A stretch of DNA of 64,000 nucleotides from Hyphomonadaceae bacterium TMED5 (GCA_002173095.1 NHBK01000009.1:744001-808000); one strand, 5' to 3'; shown: positions 36,441 to 46,914, numbered from the stretch's first letter. Program-made: numbers and translations. The notes: generated from the letters alone by a model not told the origin.

Positions 36441-37835
36441 ATGGAACCTGATAAAGAGCTTGAGCAGCCCGTAGAGCCGGAGCTGACAGAAGACCAGATC
36501 GAGGCCGAACAGGTCGCAGAGCTTGAGGCCGCGATCGAAACGGGCCGTCCGGGTGAAATCCTCGACGTACTTGAACAGCACCACCCGGCGGATGCCGCAG
36601 ACCTGTTGGAAGTCCTGCCGCGTACCATGATTGGCAATGCGACGGACATGCTGGCCGATCGCTTTCCAACCGAGATCCTGCTTGAGCTTCGTGATGAGTA
36701 TCGCGAACTTGTCGTGGATCGCTTGCCTGATGAGTTCCTTGCCGAAACGCTGAATAATCTGGATTCAGATGACGCGGCCGTTCTTTTGGACGATCTCGAG
36801 GAGGAGCGTCAGGCTGATATTCTGAAAGGCCTTGATCGCAGCGAACGCGAAGAGCTCGAACGCGTTCTGGCCTTTGATGAAGAAACCGCTGGTCGTCTGA
36901 TGCAGCGCGATTTTCTGGCGGCACCAGAATTCTGGACCGTCGGCCAGACAGTTGATCACGCACGTGACCATGCCGACGATTTGCCAGAATCCTTCTTCGA
37001 AATTTATGTCATCGACCCAGCCTTCCGTGTGCTGGGAGCGGTATCGCTGCACACTATTCTGCGTAATCAGCGGTCTGTGCCGCTGGGCGAGATCATGCAT
37101 CCGATCGAGATCGAGATCAGCCCGGATATGGACCAGGAGGAAGTCGCCTACGCCTTCCAGAAATACGATTTGACGTCTGCGCCGGTTGTCGATGAATCTG
37201 GTCGGCTGACAGGTATGGTTACGATTGATGACGTTGTTGACGTTATTCAGGAAGAAAACCGCGAAGACCTTCTGGCGCTGTCAGGTGTCTCCTCATCGGA
37301 AGCGCTGGATACGGTTTTGTCGACCTTCCGGTCACGTGCGCCATGGTTGGCGGTCAACGTTTTCACGGCGTTCATCGCATCCATGGTGATATCCATCTTT
37401 GATGCTACGATTGAGCGTATCGTCGCTCTGGCCGTTCTGATGCCTGTGGTCGTCGCACTTGGTGGTAATGCCGGGTCTCAGACGTTGGCCGTTTCAGTGC
37501 GTGCTCTTGCAGAGCGAGAGCTTTCAGGCACCACGACCCGGCGAACCATTGTGAGAGAAGCGCTGAACGCTTTGATCAATGGTATCGTCTTCTCTCTCGC
37601 TGTGGCTGTTATTGCCTGTTTCTGGTTCCAGGATATTCGGCTGTCCGTGGTCATTGCGCTCGCAATGCTGGCGACTTTTATGTGGGCTGGTCTGTCTGGA
37701 ATTATCATTCCGCTGACCCTGAAACGCCTTGGAGCTGACCCTGCCGTAGCGTCGTCAGTCTTTTTGCTGACCACAGTCGATATTATAGGCTTTTTAAGCT
37801 TTTTAGGCCTTGCCACCGTCTTCCTGATACCGTGA
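36441..37835 (+). CDS. mgtE: Magnesium transporter MgtE
   Basis: A 464-residue transporter. The cytoplasmic N domain (about residues 30-150, DVLEQHHPADAADLL), paired CBS domains (about 150-280) that sense Mg2+, and five C-terminal membrane helices including the pore motif PVVVALGGNAGSQ (about residue 340) are all present. It takes up Mg2+ down the membrane potential. The start at 36441 has GGAGG six bases upstream; the frame is open to 36372 without homology. I saw no obvious Mg riboswitch in the preceding 180 bp. Confidence 0.95.
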   Translation: MEPDKELEQPVEPELTEDQIEAEQVAELEAAIETGRPGEILDVLEQHHPADAADLLEVLPRTMIGNATDMLADRFPTEILLELRDEYRELVVDRLPDEFLAETLNNLDSDDAAVLLDDLEEERQADILKGLDRSEREELERVLAFDEETAGRLMQRDFLAAPEFWTVGQTVDHARDHADDLPESFFEIYVIDPAFRVLGAVSLHTILRNQRSVPLGEIMHPIEIEISPDMDQEEVAYAFQKYDLTSAPVVDESGRLTGMVTIDDVVDVIQEENREDLLALSGVSSSEALDTVLSTFRSRAPWLAVNVFTAFIASMVISIFDATIERIVALAVLMPVVVALGGNAGSQTLAVSVRALAERELSGTTTRRTIVREALNALINGIVFSLAVAVIACFWFQDIRLSVVIALAMLATFMWAGLSGIIIPLTLKRLGADPAVASSVFLLTTVDIIGFLSFLGLATVFLIP

Positions 37836-37910
37836 ATACTTAGGCGGTAGGTTTCGAACTTGCATGTCTTAGGTCAGAAAGCGCCACACTGTGCCAGAAA
37901 GAAGCAATTC

Positions 37911-40151
37911 ATGGGTCAGGTAAACCGAATTTCACAGACCGGTCTTGAGCTAATCAAGAATTTCGAAGGTCTTCACCGTCGTTCCGAACGTCTTCCTGAT
38001 GGGGGGTGGATCGTAGGATATGGACACACACGTTCAGCCCGTGAGGGCGTGGAGGTTACAGAACGCGAGGCAGAATATCTGCTGCGTTATGACCTTCAGG
38101 AAACCGAACGTCTTGTCTCCAATTCTGTCCTCGCGCCGCTGAACCAGAATGAGTTCGATGCACTCGTTTCCTTCGCATGGAATATTGGCAAGGATGCTTA
38201 CCTCGCCAGCGATGTGCTGAAATATGTCAATTCCGGTGAGATGCTGGCCGCAGCCGAAAGCTTTGGCGCCTGGCGTAAGGCAGAGATTGATGGTCGCCTT
38301 ATTGTTCTGGATGCGCTTGTCCGCCGTCGTGCGGCTGAGAAGAATATGTTCCTCAGCCACCCGTCAGGTTCCCCTGCAGCACCAAGCCTGATCATCAAGC
38401 CAAAGCTCGATACGGCTGCGTCTGTATTGGCGCTGGCCGATGGCGCGCTTTCCATCGAAAACCGTTTGACCGAAGAAGCTCGCGAAAGTGCGGCTAATGC
38501 CAGCCTGCCTTATGTGCAGCAGGCCGCGAACAGCAATGGTGAGACGACTGAAGAGGTTGGCGACACTGAGCCTGAAGCCGAAGCGGCAGCTGACCCAGCT
38601 GAAGACCTTATCGAAGATGAAGCTGACGAAGCAGAATCCATCGACTCGCTGATCGCTGACGCGGTTTCTCAGGATGCTGAAGCTGAACCGGTGGAAGACG
38701 AAGCGATCGAAGAAGCTGCGGAAGACGCAGAAGCCGAGATTGCTGAGGCTTCAGATGCAGACCCTGCTGACGACGCTGATACCGAAGACGCAGTAGAAAC
38801 TGTCGAGACTGCAATTGTCGAAGACGCTGAGGCGACTGACGCGACTGAGGAAGACGATAGCGAAACGACTGAAACAGAAGAGCCATCTACTGCTGAACCA
38901 TCCATCTGGGATGCGTCAGACGACATGGCGTTTGACGAAGCCGATGAGGATGATGAGGAAGACAGCGAGAGCCTGGTAGATGATACTCTTCTCGCGGCGG
39001 CGATCGCTGCATCTAACCTCTCTCGCCGCGATGACGAACCTGAAGACGCTGATACAGAAGCGGAAGTAGAAACAGACACGGATACGGCAGAGTCTGAAGA
39101 CGAAACCGAAGAAACTGATGAAGCGGCCGAGGGGGTGCTGCTTTCCCCCGCTGGCTTTCGCCAGCCAGCAGGAACCTTCGACGAGCCCGCCAGATCAGTT
39201 GAGTCAGATGAGGACACGGCTGAGACGTCCGAAAGTGGCGAAGACACGTCTGAAGAAGCAACGGACGACGCCATCACGCCTGAGGAGATCGAGGTCTCCG
39301 AGGAGCTAGATGAGGACGAAGACGATTGCGTTGTTGAAGAAGTAGAGTCTGAAAGTGATGACGCTGCTTCCGACGCTGATGTTGAGCTGGAAGACGCCGT
39401 CATTGCTGACGCTGATGTCGACGAAGCAAAATCTGAAGACGCAGAAGCGGAAGAATCTGAGGCGGTTTCAGAAGACGGCAGCGCAGATGACGTGGAAGCT
39501 GAAACGGAAGAAGCTGAAGACCTTCCTGAGCTGACTGAAGCTGAGGATGAGGCTGATGCTGAGGCTGATGCTGAGGCCGAGGAAGATTCGGAAGCGGCTG
39601 GCGAAGTTGTAGGAGAATTGCCGGAACTCACCGAAGCTGAAGCGACAGAGGAAGACATCGCCCAGGCAGATGCGGTCGAGGAAGAGGTCGCCCTGGCTCT
39701 GGTCGAGGATGCTGAAGATTCTGGCGCTGAAAAAGATGGCGAAGGTGGCATCTGGCAAGTGCCGGCAGAAGATGCGCTCGACGAAGACCATGAGCTGACC
39801 GAAGAAGAAGCTGAAGCTCGCCGCGTGACCATTGTTGACCCGCTGGTTTCAGACCACTTCCCGGGCGAAGACAATGGTGTCGACTATGTCGAGCCAGTTG
39901 AAGATATCTCTGGTGGTCGACCAACGGCTGCTGGCTTCTGGTTTGGTGTCTTCCCATTCATCCTGCTCGCTTTACTTGGCGGTGCGATGTGTGTGTTCGG
40001 CGCGATGGATTGGGCTGGGCTCATTCAGTCTGAAACGCCAGTGGATGAGAGCCAGCTTTATGCCGGTCCATTCCTGACGCTGATCGGCGGCTTTGGTCTG
40101 ATCTTTGGCCTGTACTTCATGTTCCGAAAGCTTTCGGGCGCTGAAGACTGA
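37911..40151 (+). CDS. spmX: SpmX-like polarity protein: muramidase-fold domain, giant acidic domain, two C-terminal TM helices
   Basis: A 746-residue protein. Residues 1-150 are a GH24 (T4 lysozyme-like) fold with the catalytic-type Glu19 (LIKNFEGL) and the VGYGHT turn; where the active Thr is expected (WTIGYGH in hydrolytic relatives) it reads WIVGYGH. Residues about 200-660 are a very acidic, low-complexity stretch of Asp, Glu, Ala and Ser. Two membrane segments follow (about 676-700 and 717-736). This order is that of Caulobacter SpmX, a stalked-pole marker that binds PopZ and recruits the kinase DivJ. No signal peptide is visible, consistent with a cytoplasmic N-terminus. The acidic domain is much longer than I recall for Caulobacter (whole protein about 430). 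The start is chosen at the family-like MGQVNRISQTG. Confidence 0.82.
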   Translation: MGQVNRISQTGLELIKNFEGLHRRSERLPDGGWIVGYGHTRSAREGVEVTEREAEYLLRYDLQETERLVSNSVLAPLNQNEFDALVSFAWNIGKDAYLASDVLKYVNSGEMLAAAESFGAWRKAEIDGRLIVLDALVRRRAAEKNMFLSHPSGSPAAPSLIIKPKLDTAASVLALADGALSIENRLTEEARESAANASLPYVQQAANSNGETTEEVGDTEPEAEAAADPAEDLIEDEADEAESIDSLIADAVSQDAEAEPVEDEAIEEAAEDAEAEIAEASDADPADDADTEDAVETVETAIVEDAEATDATEEDDSETTETEEPSTAEPSIWDASDDMAFDEADEDDEEDSESLVDDTLLAAAIAASNLSRRDDEPEDADTEAEVETDTDTAESEDETEETDEAAEGVLLSPAGFRQPAGTFDEPARSVESDEDTAETSESGEDTSEEATDDAITPEEIEVSEELDEDEDDCVVEEVESESDDAASDADVELEDAVIADADVDEAKSEDAEAEESEAVSEDGSADDVEAETEEAEDLPELTEAEDEADAEADAEAEEDSEAAGEVVGELPELTEAEATEEDIAQADAVEEEVALALVEDAEDSGAEKDGEGGIWQVPAEDALDEDHELTEEEAEARRVTIVDPLVSDHFPGEDNGVDYVEPVEDISGGRPTAAGFWFGVFPFILLALLGGAMCVFGAMDWAGLIQSETPVDESQLYAGPFLTLIGGFGLIFGLYFMFRKLSGAED

Positions 40152-40178
40152 TCAGACATACTTTGAAAATTAGAAGAG

Positions 40179-40203
40179 GGCGGCTTTCGGGCCGCCTTTT
40201 TTT
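40179..40203. terminator. Terminator between the spmX-like gene and the histidine kinase
   Basis: Stem GGCGGC/GCCGCC, loop TTTCGG, followed by seven T on the plus strand. It overlaps the 3' end of the convergent kinase gene by two bases. Confidence 0.85.
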
Positions 40204-41548
40204 ATTGCGGCATTTCCAGTATCTGAATGGGCAGCAGGAATTCCGCGCGAAGGCCTCCGAGGCCCGCCCGGCTGAGGTGGATATCTCCGCCATGGCTGCG
40301 CGCAACATCGCGTGCCAGAGCAAGACCAAGTCCCACGCCCTTTATGTTTTGATTGCGTGAACTATCCAGACGCACAAAAGGTTTGAACGCATGCTGCATC
40401 CGGTCCTCGGGAATCCCCGGGCCGTCGTCTTCAACGATCACCATGGCCATATTGTTTTCTGCTTTGACGGTGATCAGCACGACATTGCCATAACTCGTTG
40501 CGTTATTGATGAGGTTAGATAGCGCACGTTTCACGGCCAGAGGACGCAGGCGCACTTTCATATCCGGAACTGACGTGATCGACATTTCGGCCTGTTCGCC
40601 TAACACCAGTGCGGCTTCTTCTGTAAGTGCGGTCAGGTCGACTTCCTCATAGGCTTCGCCTTCTTCGCCGCGGGCAAAAGCGAGATATTCATCAAGCATG
40701 GCCGCCATTTCATCAAGGTCGCGCTTGGCTGCTGTACGGTCTTCTGAAGGTGGCAACAGTGCCAGCTGAAGCTTTAGCCGGGTCAGCGGTGTACGCAGAT
40801 CATGGCTTACGCCTGCGAGCATGGCGGTACGCTGGTCAACGTGAGCGGTGATGCGATCGCGCATTTGCTGAATGGCAAGCGCCGCCTGACGCACTTCGGT
40901 TGCGCCAGAAGGCTTCAGTTCGACGACATCCTCACCGCGCCCCCAGGCTTCCGCTGCGGCGGCCAGCTTCAGGACAGAGCGCACCTGATTTCTCAGGAAG
41001 CCAATCGCAATGATGATGAGAAGCACAGAAAACAAAATGACCCAGAAAATGAAATTATGCCCGGTGGTGGCGAAGGCGCGTTTCTGGTCGACGAGGAATT
41101 GAAGCACAGGCTGGTTCGGGCCTTCGGGGCTCACCAGAATTTGAATCTGCGAGTCCGAATAGCCGGTATTTATCCAGAACGGTGTGTCCTCGAGGCTGAT
41201 CTCCAGCTCATGGCGCAAAATCGTATCCCGACTTTCGCGCCAGAATGGGGGGTGCAACCGTGGAGGAAGCTGGCCATTGGGCTGTAGGTCGACACTCATG
41301 CGCAGGGTGCGCTCCACATCGGTCATGCGCTGTTCAATTGGGCGCAAATCCGTCGCGGAGGTCATGATGCGGGTCACTTCTGCCACTTCACCGGAGACCG
41401 ACTGAGACATTTTCCGGCTGACCTGTTCGATATGGGAATCATAAAACAGCCAGGTCATGCCGGTGAGTAGCAGGACAAGCGGCAGGAGCACGATCAGAAG
41501 ACTGCGCGCGTAAAAGCCCCTAGGTGTGAAATCCCTTAGTCTCAGCAT
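40202..41548 (-). CDS. EnvZ-type sensor histidine kinase
   Basis: A 448-residue inner-membrane kinase. TM1 (LLIVLLPLVLLLTGMTWLF), a periplasmic sensor, TM2 (FIFWVILFSVLLIIIAIGFL), HAMP (about residues 200-255), HisKA with GVSHDLRTPLTRLKLQL and HATPase with LINNATSY, VEDDGPGIPEDR and GVGLGLALARD. It is the last gene of the MarR-regulator-kinase operon, 3 bp after the response regulator. The overall form is EnvZ-like; the signal is unknown. Confidence 0.92.
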   Translation of the reverse strand: MLRLRDFTPRGFYARSLLIVLLPLVLLLTGMTWLFYDSHIEQVSRKMSQSVSGEVAEVTRIMTSATDLRPIEQRMTDVERTLRMSVDLQPNGQLPPRLHPPFWRESRDTILRHELEISLEDTPFWINTGYSDSQIQILVSPEGPNQPVLQFLVDQKRAFATTGHNFIFWVILFSVLLIIIAIGFLRNQVRSVLKLAAAAEAWGRGEDVVELKPSGATEVRQAALAIQQMRDRITAHVDQRTAMLAGVSHDLRTPLTRLKLQLALLPPSEDRTAAKRDLDEMAAMLDEYLAFARGEEGEAYEEVDLTALTEEAALVLGEQAEMSITSVPDMKVRLRPLAVKRALSNLINNATSYGNVVLITVKAENNMAMVIVEDDGPGIPEDRMQHAFKPFVRLDSSRNQNIKGVGLGLALARDVARSHGGDIHLSRAGLGGLRAEFLLPIQILEMPQ

Positions 41549-41551
41549 GGA

Positions 41552-42235
41552 TCAGGCATCCGGCATCAGGCGGTAGCCAATGCTGCGCACGGTCTGAATG
41601 TGGATTGGCTCTTTCGGGTCAGGTTCGATCTTGCGGCGAAGCCGGGTGATTTGAACATCGACAGAGCGATCGGCGCCGGCGCTGGTGCCATTGGCGAGGG
41701 CTTCACGGCTCACAGGTTCACCCGCATTCTGGGCTAGGATTTTCAAAAGCTGCGTTTCACCATCAGTCAGGCGCACCAGTTTTGCGCCATCTTTCAACTC
41801 TTCGCGTGCAATGTTGAAAACAAGGCCCGACATTTCGACTTCTTCGATCGGCTCTTCAACGACCACACGGCGCAGAATGGCCGCAATCCGTAGCGCCAGT
41901 TCCTCTGGTTCGAAGGGTTTGGGAATGTAATCGTCAGCGCCGAGTTTCAGCCCTTCAATGCGATCACCGCTTTCGCCGCGCGCCGTGAGCATGATGACCG
42001 GCGTTGTCGGGTCCGTCTGGCGCAAATGCTTTAACAGCTCAAATCCGTCCATGCCCGGCATCATCACATCCAGCACGATCAGGTCAAAGACGAGTTGCTT
42101 CAATAGCTTCTGCGCAGACAATCCGCTATCTGCGGCGGTGACGTGATAGCCAAGATTGCTTAGAAACCGGCGCGTCAGATCGCGGATACGGTCATCATCG
42201 TCGACAACGAGAATATGGCTGGGCGTACGGTTCAT
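41552..42235 (-). CDS. OmpR-family response regulator (PetR-like)
   Basis: A 227-residue regulator with a receiver (VVDDDDRIRD, phosphoacceptor Asp in VLDVMMPGMDG, Lys in IPKPFEPEEL) and a C-terminal winged helix (LVRLTDGETQLLKILAQN, DVQITRLRRKIEPDP). It overlaps the MarR gene start region by four bases and precedes the kinase, so it is the kinase's likely partner. A MarR-plus-OmpR arrangement is known as petP-petR in Rhodobacter; the name is only suggestive here. Confidence 0.93.
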   Translation of the reverse strand: MNRTPSHILVVDDDDRIRDLTRRFLSNLGYHVTAADSGLSAQKLLKQLVFDLIVLDVMMPGMDGFELLKHLRQTDPTTPVIMLTARGESGDRIEGLKLGADDYIPKPFEPEELALRIAAILRRVVVEEPIEEVEMSGLVFNIAREELKDGAKLVRLTDGETQLLKILAQNAGEPVSREALANGTSAGADRSVDVQITRLRRKIEPDPKEPIHIQTVRSIGYRLMPDA

Positions 42236-42732
42236 TCCTGCTCAGGAGCCTCCGGAATTTCTGTGATGGTTTGCAAGAGTTCAATCGCGCCGGAAACGGA
42301 GGGCTCACCGGACTGGCGATAAACATGCGTCATGTCTTTGCGAATGGCCGCGAGTGCATTGCCGATCAATGTTTCACCTTCAGGGCTCAGCCGCAGGGCC
42401 TTGCGGCGCCCGTCGCTATGGGCTTTGGGGCGTTCAAGCAGATCTCTCTTCTCCAGCCCTGCAAGCAGGCGAGCAATTGTGGGCGTCGTGCCGCCCACGC
42501 GTTGGCGCAGACTGGCAACGTCGAGACCCGGCGCATTGGCGATTTCCATCAAGATTGCGACTTCTGTGTCCGACAGGCGAGCAGATGAAATCGCGTGTCT
42601 AAGGCGCACTTCAATACGTCTCGCGGCCGCCAGAAGGGTGAGAGTTCCCCTGTCCAGGTTTTCCTCTGTGAGGAATAACCGGCCATCCAGACGTTCGGCG
42701 CGTGACTTGTTTGATAACGGATTGACGCTCAT
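42232..42732 (-). CDS. MarR family transcriptional regulator (PetP-like)
   Basis: A 166-residue MarR-type protein. The winged helix is visible (SDTEVAILMEIANAPGLDVASLRQRVGGTTPTIARLL with LLERPKAHSDGRRKALRLSPEG). It heads a three-gene operon with the OmpR-type regulator and kinase; stop and start overlap. A control role over that operon is likely. The ilvE gene is divergent, separated by 124 bp. Confidence 0.88.
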   Translation of the reverse strand: MSVNPLSNKSRAERLDGRLFLTEENLDRGTLTLLAAARRIEVRLRHAISSARLSDTEVAILMEIANAPGLDVASLRQRVGGTTPTIARLLAGLEKRDLLERPKAHSDGRRKALRLSPEGETLIGNALAAIRKDMTHVYRQSGEPSVSGAIELLQTITEIPEAPEQE

Positions 42733-42856
42733 TGTGGCAGTTTGACACGAGTTTATGACTTTCTGCCAGTGCGATTTCCATTGCCAAGCGCGCTCATCGG
42801 TCTATTCAGTAGGTTCACTGAAGTCTCTGTTTTATTGAGTGGTTGAAAGAAGGAAA

Positions 42857-43732
42857 ATGGCATTGGTCCCGTACGACGATCGCGATGGCTATATCTGGAT
42901 GGATGGAGAATTCGTGCCGTGGCGGGATACGAAGGTCCACCTGCTGACGCACGCACTCCATTATGGTTCTGCGGTATTTGAAGGTGAACGCGCCTATAAC
43001 GGTGTGATCTTCAAATCCCGTATGCACACAGAACGCCTCCACAACTCTGCAAAAATTCTTGGATTCGAGATCCCGTTCACGGTCGATCAGATCGAAGATG
43101 CAAAGAAAGAAGCGCTGGCAAAGTCCGGTCTGGAGAACGCGTATATCCGTGCGATTGCATGGCGCGGTTCAGAAATGATGGGCGTTTCTGCGCAGAATAA
43201 CACCATTCACCTGGCGATCGCTGTCTGGCATTGGGGCGATTACTTCGCCGATAAGATGAAGGGCATTCGTCTGACCCACGCGCAATGGCGTCGCCCGGCA
43301 CCGGATACTGCGCCAAGCCATGCCAAGGCTGCCGGCCTCTATATGATCTGCACGCTGTCCAAGCACGCGGCGGAGCGCGAAGGCTATGCCGATGCTTTGA
43401 TGCTGGATTTTCGCGGTCAGGTCGCGGAAGCGACGGGGGCGAACATCTTCTTCATCCGTGATGGCGCAATTCACACGCCAACGCCGGATTGCTTCCTCAA
43501 TGGTCTGACCCGTCAGACTGTGATCGGTCTTGCAAAAGAACGTCAGATCGAAGTGATTGAGCGCGCGATCATGCCGGAAGAGCTGTCGACATTCTCAGAA
43601 TGCTTCATCACCGGTTCCGCAGCAGAGGTGACCCCGGTTTCTGAGATTGGCGAGCACATTTACAAGCCGTCTGATATTTCTGAGTACATGGTGAATGACT
43701 ATTCTAACCTTGTTCGGGGTATCAAAGTCTGA
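42857..43732 (+). CDS. ilvE: Branched-chain amino acid aminotransferase
   Basis: A 291-residue class IV PLP aminotransferase for the last step of Leu, Ile and Val synthesis. The N-terminus DGYIWMDGEFVPWRDTKVH and HALHYGSAVFEGERAY are typical; the PLP Lys lies in SHAKAAGLYM; GQVAEATGANIFF and LNGLTRQTVI complete the active site. The ATG at 42857 follows AAGGA closely; a GTG at 42839 is an alternative. Confidence 0.95.
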   Translation: MALVPYDDRDGYIWMDGEFVPWRDTKVHLLTHALHYGSAVFEGERAYNGVIFKSRMHTERLHNSAKILGFEIPFTVDQIEDAKKEALAKSGLENAYIRAIAWRGSEMMGVSAQNNTIHLAIAVWHWGDYFADKMKGIRLTHAQWRRPAPDTAPSHAKAAGLYMICTLSKHAAEREGYADALMLDFRGQVAEATGANIFFIRDGAIHTPTPDCFLNGLTRQTVIGLAKERQIEVIERAIMPEELSTFSECFITGSAAEVTPVSEIGEHIYKPSDISEYMVNDYSNLVRGIKV

Positions 43733-43758
43733 GTCGTCGCTGAAAAAAGCATTTGAAG

Positions 43759-43788
43759 AACGGGCCTCACACGGGCCCGTTTTTTTTT
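43759..43788 (+). terminator. Terminator after ilvE
   Basis: Stem AACGGGCC/GGCCCGTT with a 7-base loop and a run of T, 26 bp past the stop. Confidence 0.88.
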
Positions 43789-44238
43789 GCCCTTGTGCGG
43801 AATGCCGTGCAGCGACTAGCTCGGGCGGACGAGGTCTTCCCTAGTGACTGACCGGACAGGACAGCTGGATTATTGTTTTTATTGAATTTCCGGGCGGAAG
43901 TGGGGGCGACCAGCAAGCCAGCCGCCCAACCGTGGCGTCATCCACCCCCGAATGAACAAAACCATAAGATACGTAAATTGTTAATATCTGACCAATTTGC
44001 TCAGTAAAATCGAGGCAGGTATTCCTGTTTTCATTACGAAATTCAGTCTTTGGTTTAAAAGCATAAACTATACGGCGTTAACTCAGGTCCTGGTGAAATG
44101 AATTTGTTGCTGAGTCATGCCCTGCGACAATAATGTTCATAATTTAAATGTGGTCACCTCTTGTGTGGTAAAAAAGACACACCACTTGTTTCGGGTACCC
44201 AGCGCAGCCCGCGCATGATCCAGTTCAAGAGTTAAGCC
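43789..44238. other. 450-bp intergenic region before clpB
   Basis: No convincing ORF. It is AT-rich from about 43960. A weak dyad (GGGCGG/CCGCCC, about 43902-43930) and TTAA elements near 43980 and 44078 are visible but not in a clear arrangement. A heat-shock-type promoter for clpB would be expected in the last 100 bp; CTTG elements occur near 44160 and 44187 but I cannot assign a matching -10. Confidence 0.5.
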
Positions 44239-46866
44239 ATGAACCCAGAAACCTATACTGAGCGCACACGTGCAATCATTCAGGCAGCTCAATCTTCCGC
44301 GCTTGCAGCGCGGCATCAGCAGTTCACGCCTGAACACATTCTCAAGGCCATGCTGGAAGATAAAGACCAGCTGGCAGCTAACTTGATCACCGCATCAAGT
44401 GGCCGTCCGGATCTTGTCCGTTCAGGCCTTGATGATGCGCTCGCAAAGCTTCCGGCTGTGTCCGGCGGCAATGGCCAGCTCTATATGGCCAGTGAGACTG
44501 CTCAACTGTTCCAGACAGCCGAAAAAGACGCCAAAGATGCAGGCGACAGCTTCGTCACGGTAGAGCGTCTTCTTATTGCCATTGCGAAAGCAAAGGGCAC
44601 GAAAGCGGCCGATGTGTTGCGCGCATCCGGCGTAACACCGGAAGCCCTCGCAACAGCGGTTGATAAGCTGCGTCAGGGCCGCACGGCAGATTCTGAGAAC
44701 GCCGAAGAAGGCTATGAAGCCCTGAAGAAATATGCGCGCGATCTCACCCAGGATGCGCGCTCCGGCAAGCTCGACCCGGTGATTGGTCGGGATGAAGAAA
44801 TTCGCCGTACCATTCAGGTTCTGTCTCGCCGGACGAAGAACAACCCTGTGCTCATTGGTGAGCCGGGCGTTGGTAAGACGGCAATTGCAGAAGGCCTGGC
44901 GCTGCGCATCATCAATGCGGATGTGCCGGAAAGCCTTCAGAACAAACGTCTTCTCGCGCTAGATATGGGCGCGCTGATTGCGGGTGCTAAATTCCGTGGC
45001 GAGTTCGAAGAGCGCCTGAAAGCGGTCCTGAACGAGGTTCAGGCCGCCGAAGGTGAGATCGTCCTTTTTATCGATGAAATGCACACCCTGGTCGGTGCAG
45101 GTAAATCTGATGGCGCCATGGATGCGTCCAATCTGCTCAAGCCTGCGCTTGCGCGCGGTGAGCTTCATTGTGTCGGCGCAACCACGCTGGAAGAGTATCG
45201 CAAATACGTTGAGAAAGACGCTGCGCTGGCACGTCGTTTCCAGCCTGTCTTTGTGGACGAGCCGACGGTTGAAGACACGATCTCTATTCTGCGTGGTCTG
45301 AAGGAACGTTATGAAGTGCACCATGGTGTGCGCATTTCCGACGGTGCGATTGTGGCCGCAGCAACGCTGTCCAATCGCTATATCACGGACCGTTTTCTGC
45401 CAGATAAAGCCATCGACCTGATGGATGAGGCCGCATCGCGTCTGCGCATGCAGGTCGATTCCAAACCAGAAGAGCTGGATGAGATTGACCGCCGCCTGAT
45501 GCAGCTACGTATTGAAGCCGAAGCCCTGAAGAAAGAGAAAGACGATGCCTCTCAGGATCGTCTCTCTAAACTCGGTGGTGAGATTTCTGAACTCGAAACC
45601 AAGTCCGCTGAACTTACGACCGCCTGGCAGGCTGAAAAGCAGAAGCTTGCGGGCTCAACGGAGGCCAAGAAGACGCTCGATAAGCTCCGCGCTGAACTGG
45701 CGGAAGCCGAGCGTCGTCAGGATTGGGAGCGCGCAGGCGCACTCAAATATGGTGAGATTCCAAAGCTTGAGCAGATGGTGAAAGACGCAGAAGCGCGCGA
45801 TAGCGAGGGTGAGCCGGAAGATGGTCTCGTCTCGGAGGTCGTGCGGTCTGAAAACATCGCAGCTGTTGTCTCTAAATGGACGGGCGTGCCTGTCGACAAA
45901 ATGATGGAAGGCGAGCGTGAAAAACTGCTCCGTATGGAAGATGATTTGCGTAAGCGTGTTGTCGGTCAGGAAGAAGCGCTTGAAGCGGTGTCCAATGCTG
46001 TCCGCCGGTCGCGTGCGGGTCTTCAGGACCCGAACCGTCCAATTGGGTCTTTCCTCTTCGTCGGTCCAACCGGCGTGGGTAAGACCGAGCTGACCAAAGC
46101 GCTGGCTGAGTTCCTGTTTGATGATGATCAGGCGGTTCTGCGTCTCGATATGTCCGAATATATGGAGAAGCATGCGGTGAGCCGTCTTATCGGTGCGCCT
46201 CCGGGCTATGTCGGCTATGATCAGGGCGGCGCTCTGACCGAAGCGGTTCGCCGTCGCCCATATCAGGTTGTCCTGTTTGATGAGGTCGAAAAGGCGCATC
46301 CGGATCTGTTCAACGTGCTTTTGCAGGTTCTGGATGATGGCCGCCTGACAGACGGGCAGGGCCGGACAGTGGATTTCAAGAACACGCTCATCATCATGAC
46401 ATCGAACCTCGGTGCAGATGCACTGGCGAATGATGTCGGCGAGGATGAAATCTCTGAAGCTGCACGCGAGGCGGTCTCAGGAGCGATCCGGGCTCACTTC
46501 CGTCCGGAATTCCTGAACCGGATTGATGAGACCGTCTTCTTCAAACGGCTGGGCCGCAATGAGATTGACCGTATCGTTGATATTCAGGTCGACCGGCTTT
46601 CTAAATTGCTGGCAGACCGGAACATCACGATCGATCTGGATGCTGAGGCTAAAACCTGGCTCGCAAATCGCGGGTATGATCCGATCTATGGTGCGCGTCC
46701 GCTCAAACGCCTCATTCAGCGTGAGCTGCAAGACCCGCTTGCACGGCTCATTCTTGAGGGCCGCGTGAAAGACGGTGAAACGGTGAAGGTCTCCGCTGAG
46801 GCTGGCGCGTTGATCATGGATGGCATGCCAACGGGCATTGTGAAGGGTGCTCAGGCCGTAAACTGA
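44239..46866 (+). CDS. clpB: ATP-dependent disaggregase ClpB
   Basis: An 875-residue Hsp100 chaperone that rescues aggregated proteins with DnaK. Order: N domain ([15 protein letters not shown]...), first AAA+ with [13 protein letters not shown] (about residues 206-218), a coiled-coil middle domain (about 400-520) and second AAA+ with [12 protein letters not shown]. The middle domain distinguishes it from ClpA/ClpC. The terminator at 46877 follows. Confidence 0.97.
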   Translation: MNPETYTERTRAIIQAAQSSALAARHQQFTPEHILKAMLEDKDQLAANLITASSGRPDLVRSGLDDALAKLPAVSGGNGQLYMASETAQLFQTAEKDAKDAGDSFVTVERLLIAIAKAKGTKAADVLRASGVTPEALATAVDKLRQGRTADSENAEEGYEALKKYARDLTQDARSGKLDPVIGRDEEIRRTIQVLSRRTKNNPVLIGEPGVGKTAIAEGLALRIINADVPESLQNKRLLALDMGALIAGAKFRGEFEERLKAVLNEVQAAEGEIVLFIDEMHTLVGAGKSDGAMDASNLLKPALARGELHCVGATTLEEYRKYVEKDAALARRFQPVFVDEPTVEDTISILRGLKERYEVHHGVRISDGAIVAAATLSNRYITDRFLPDKAIDLMDEAASRLRMQVDSKPEELDEIDRRLMQLRIEAEALKKEKDDASQDRLSKLGGEISELETKSAELTTAWQAEKQKLAGSTEAKKTLDKLRAELAEAERRQDWERAGALKYGEIPKLEQMVKDAEARDSEGEPEDGLVSEVVRSENIAAVVSKWTGVPVDKMMEGEREKLLRMEDDLRKRVVGQEEALEAVSNAVRRSRAGLQDPNRPIGSFLFVGPTGVGKTELTKALAEFLFDDDQAVLRLDMSEYMEKHAVSRLIGAPPGYVGYDQGGALTEAVRRRPYQVVLFDEVEKAHPDLFNVLLQVLDDGRLTDGQGRTVDFKNTLIIMTSNLGADALANDVGEDEISEAAREAVSGAIRAHFRPEFLNRIDETVFFKRLGRNEIDRIVDIQVDRLSKLLADRNITIDLDAEAKTWLANRGYDPIYGARPLKRLIQRELQDPLARLILEGRVKDGETVKVSAEAGALIMDGMPTGIVKGAQAVN

Positions 46867-46876
46867 AGAAGATCAG

Positions 46877-46904
46877 AAGGGAGCTGGAAACAGCTCCCTT
46901 TTTT
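46877..46904 (+). terminator. Terminator after clpB
   Basis: Stem GGGAGCTG/CAGCTCCC, loop GAAA, six T. Confidence 0.92.
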
Positions 46905-46914
46905 CTTTGCGCTC

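Noticed and set aside
38669-39874. 401-residue Ser-rich minus-strand frame
   Set aside because: It is the complement of the Asp/Glu/Ala-coding acidic domain of the SpmX-like protein; the Ser-rich composition is a codon artefact.
44159-44200. Heat-shock sigma-32 promoter for clpB
   Set aside because: CTTG elements are present but no CCCAT-type -10 lies at a usable distance.
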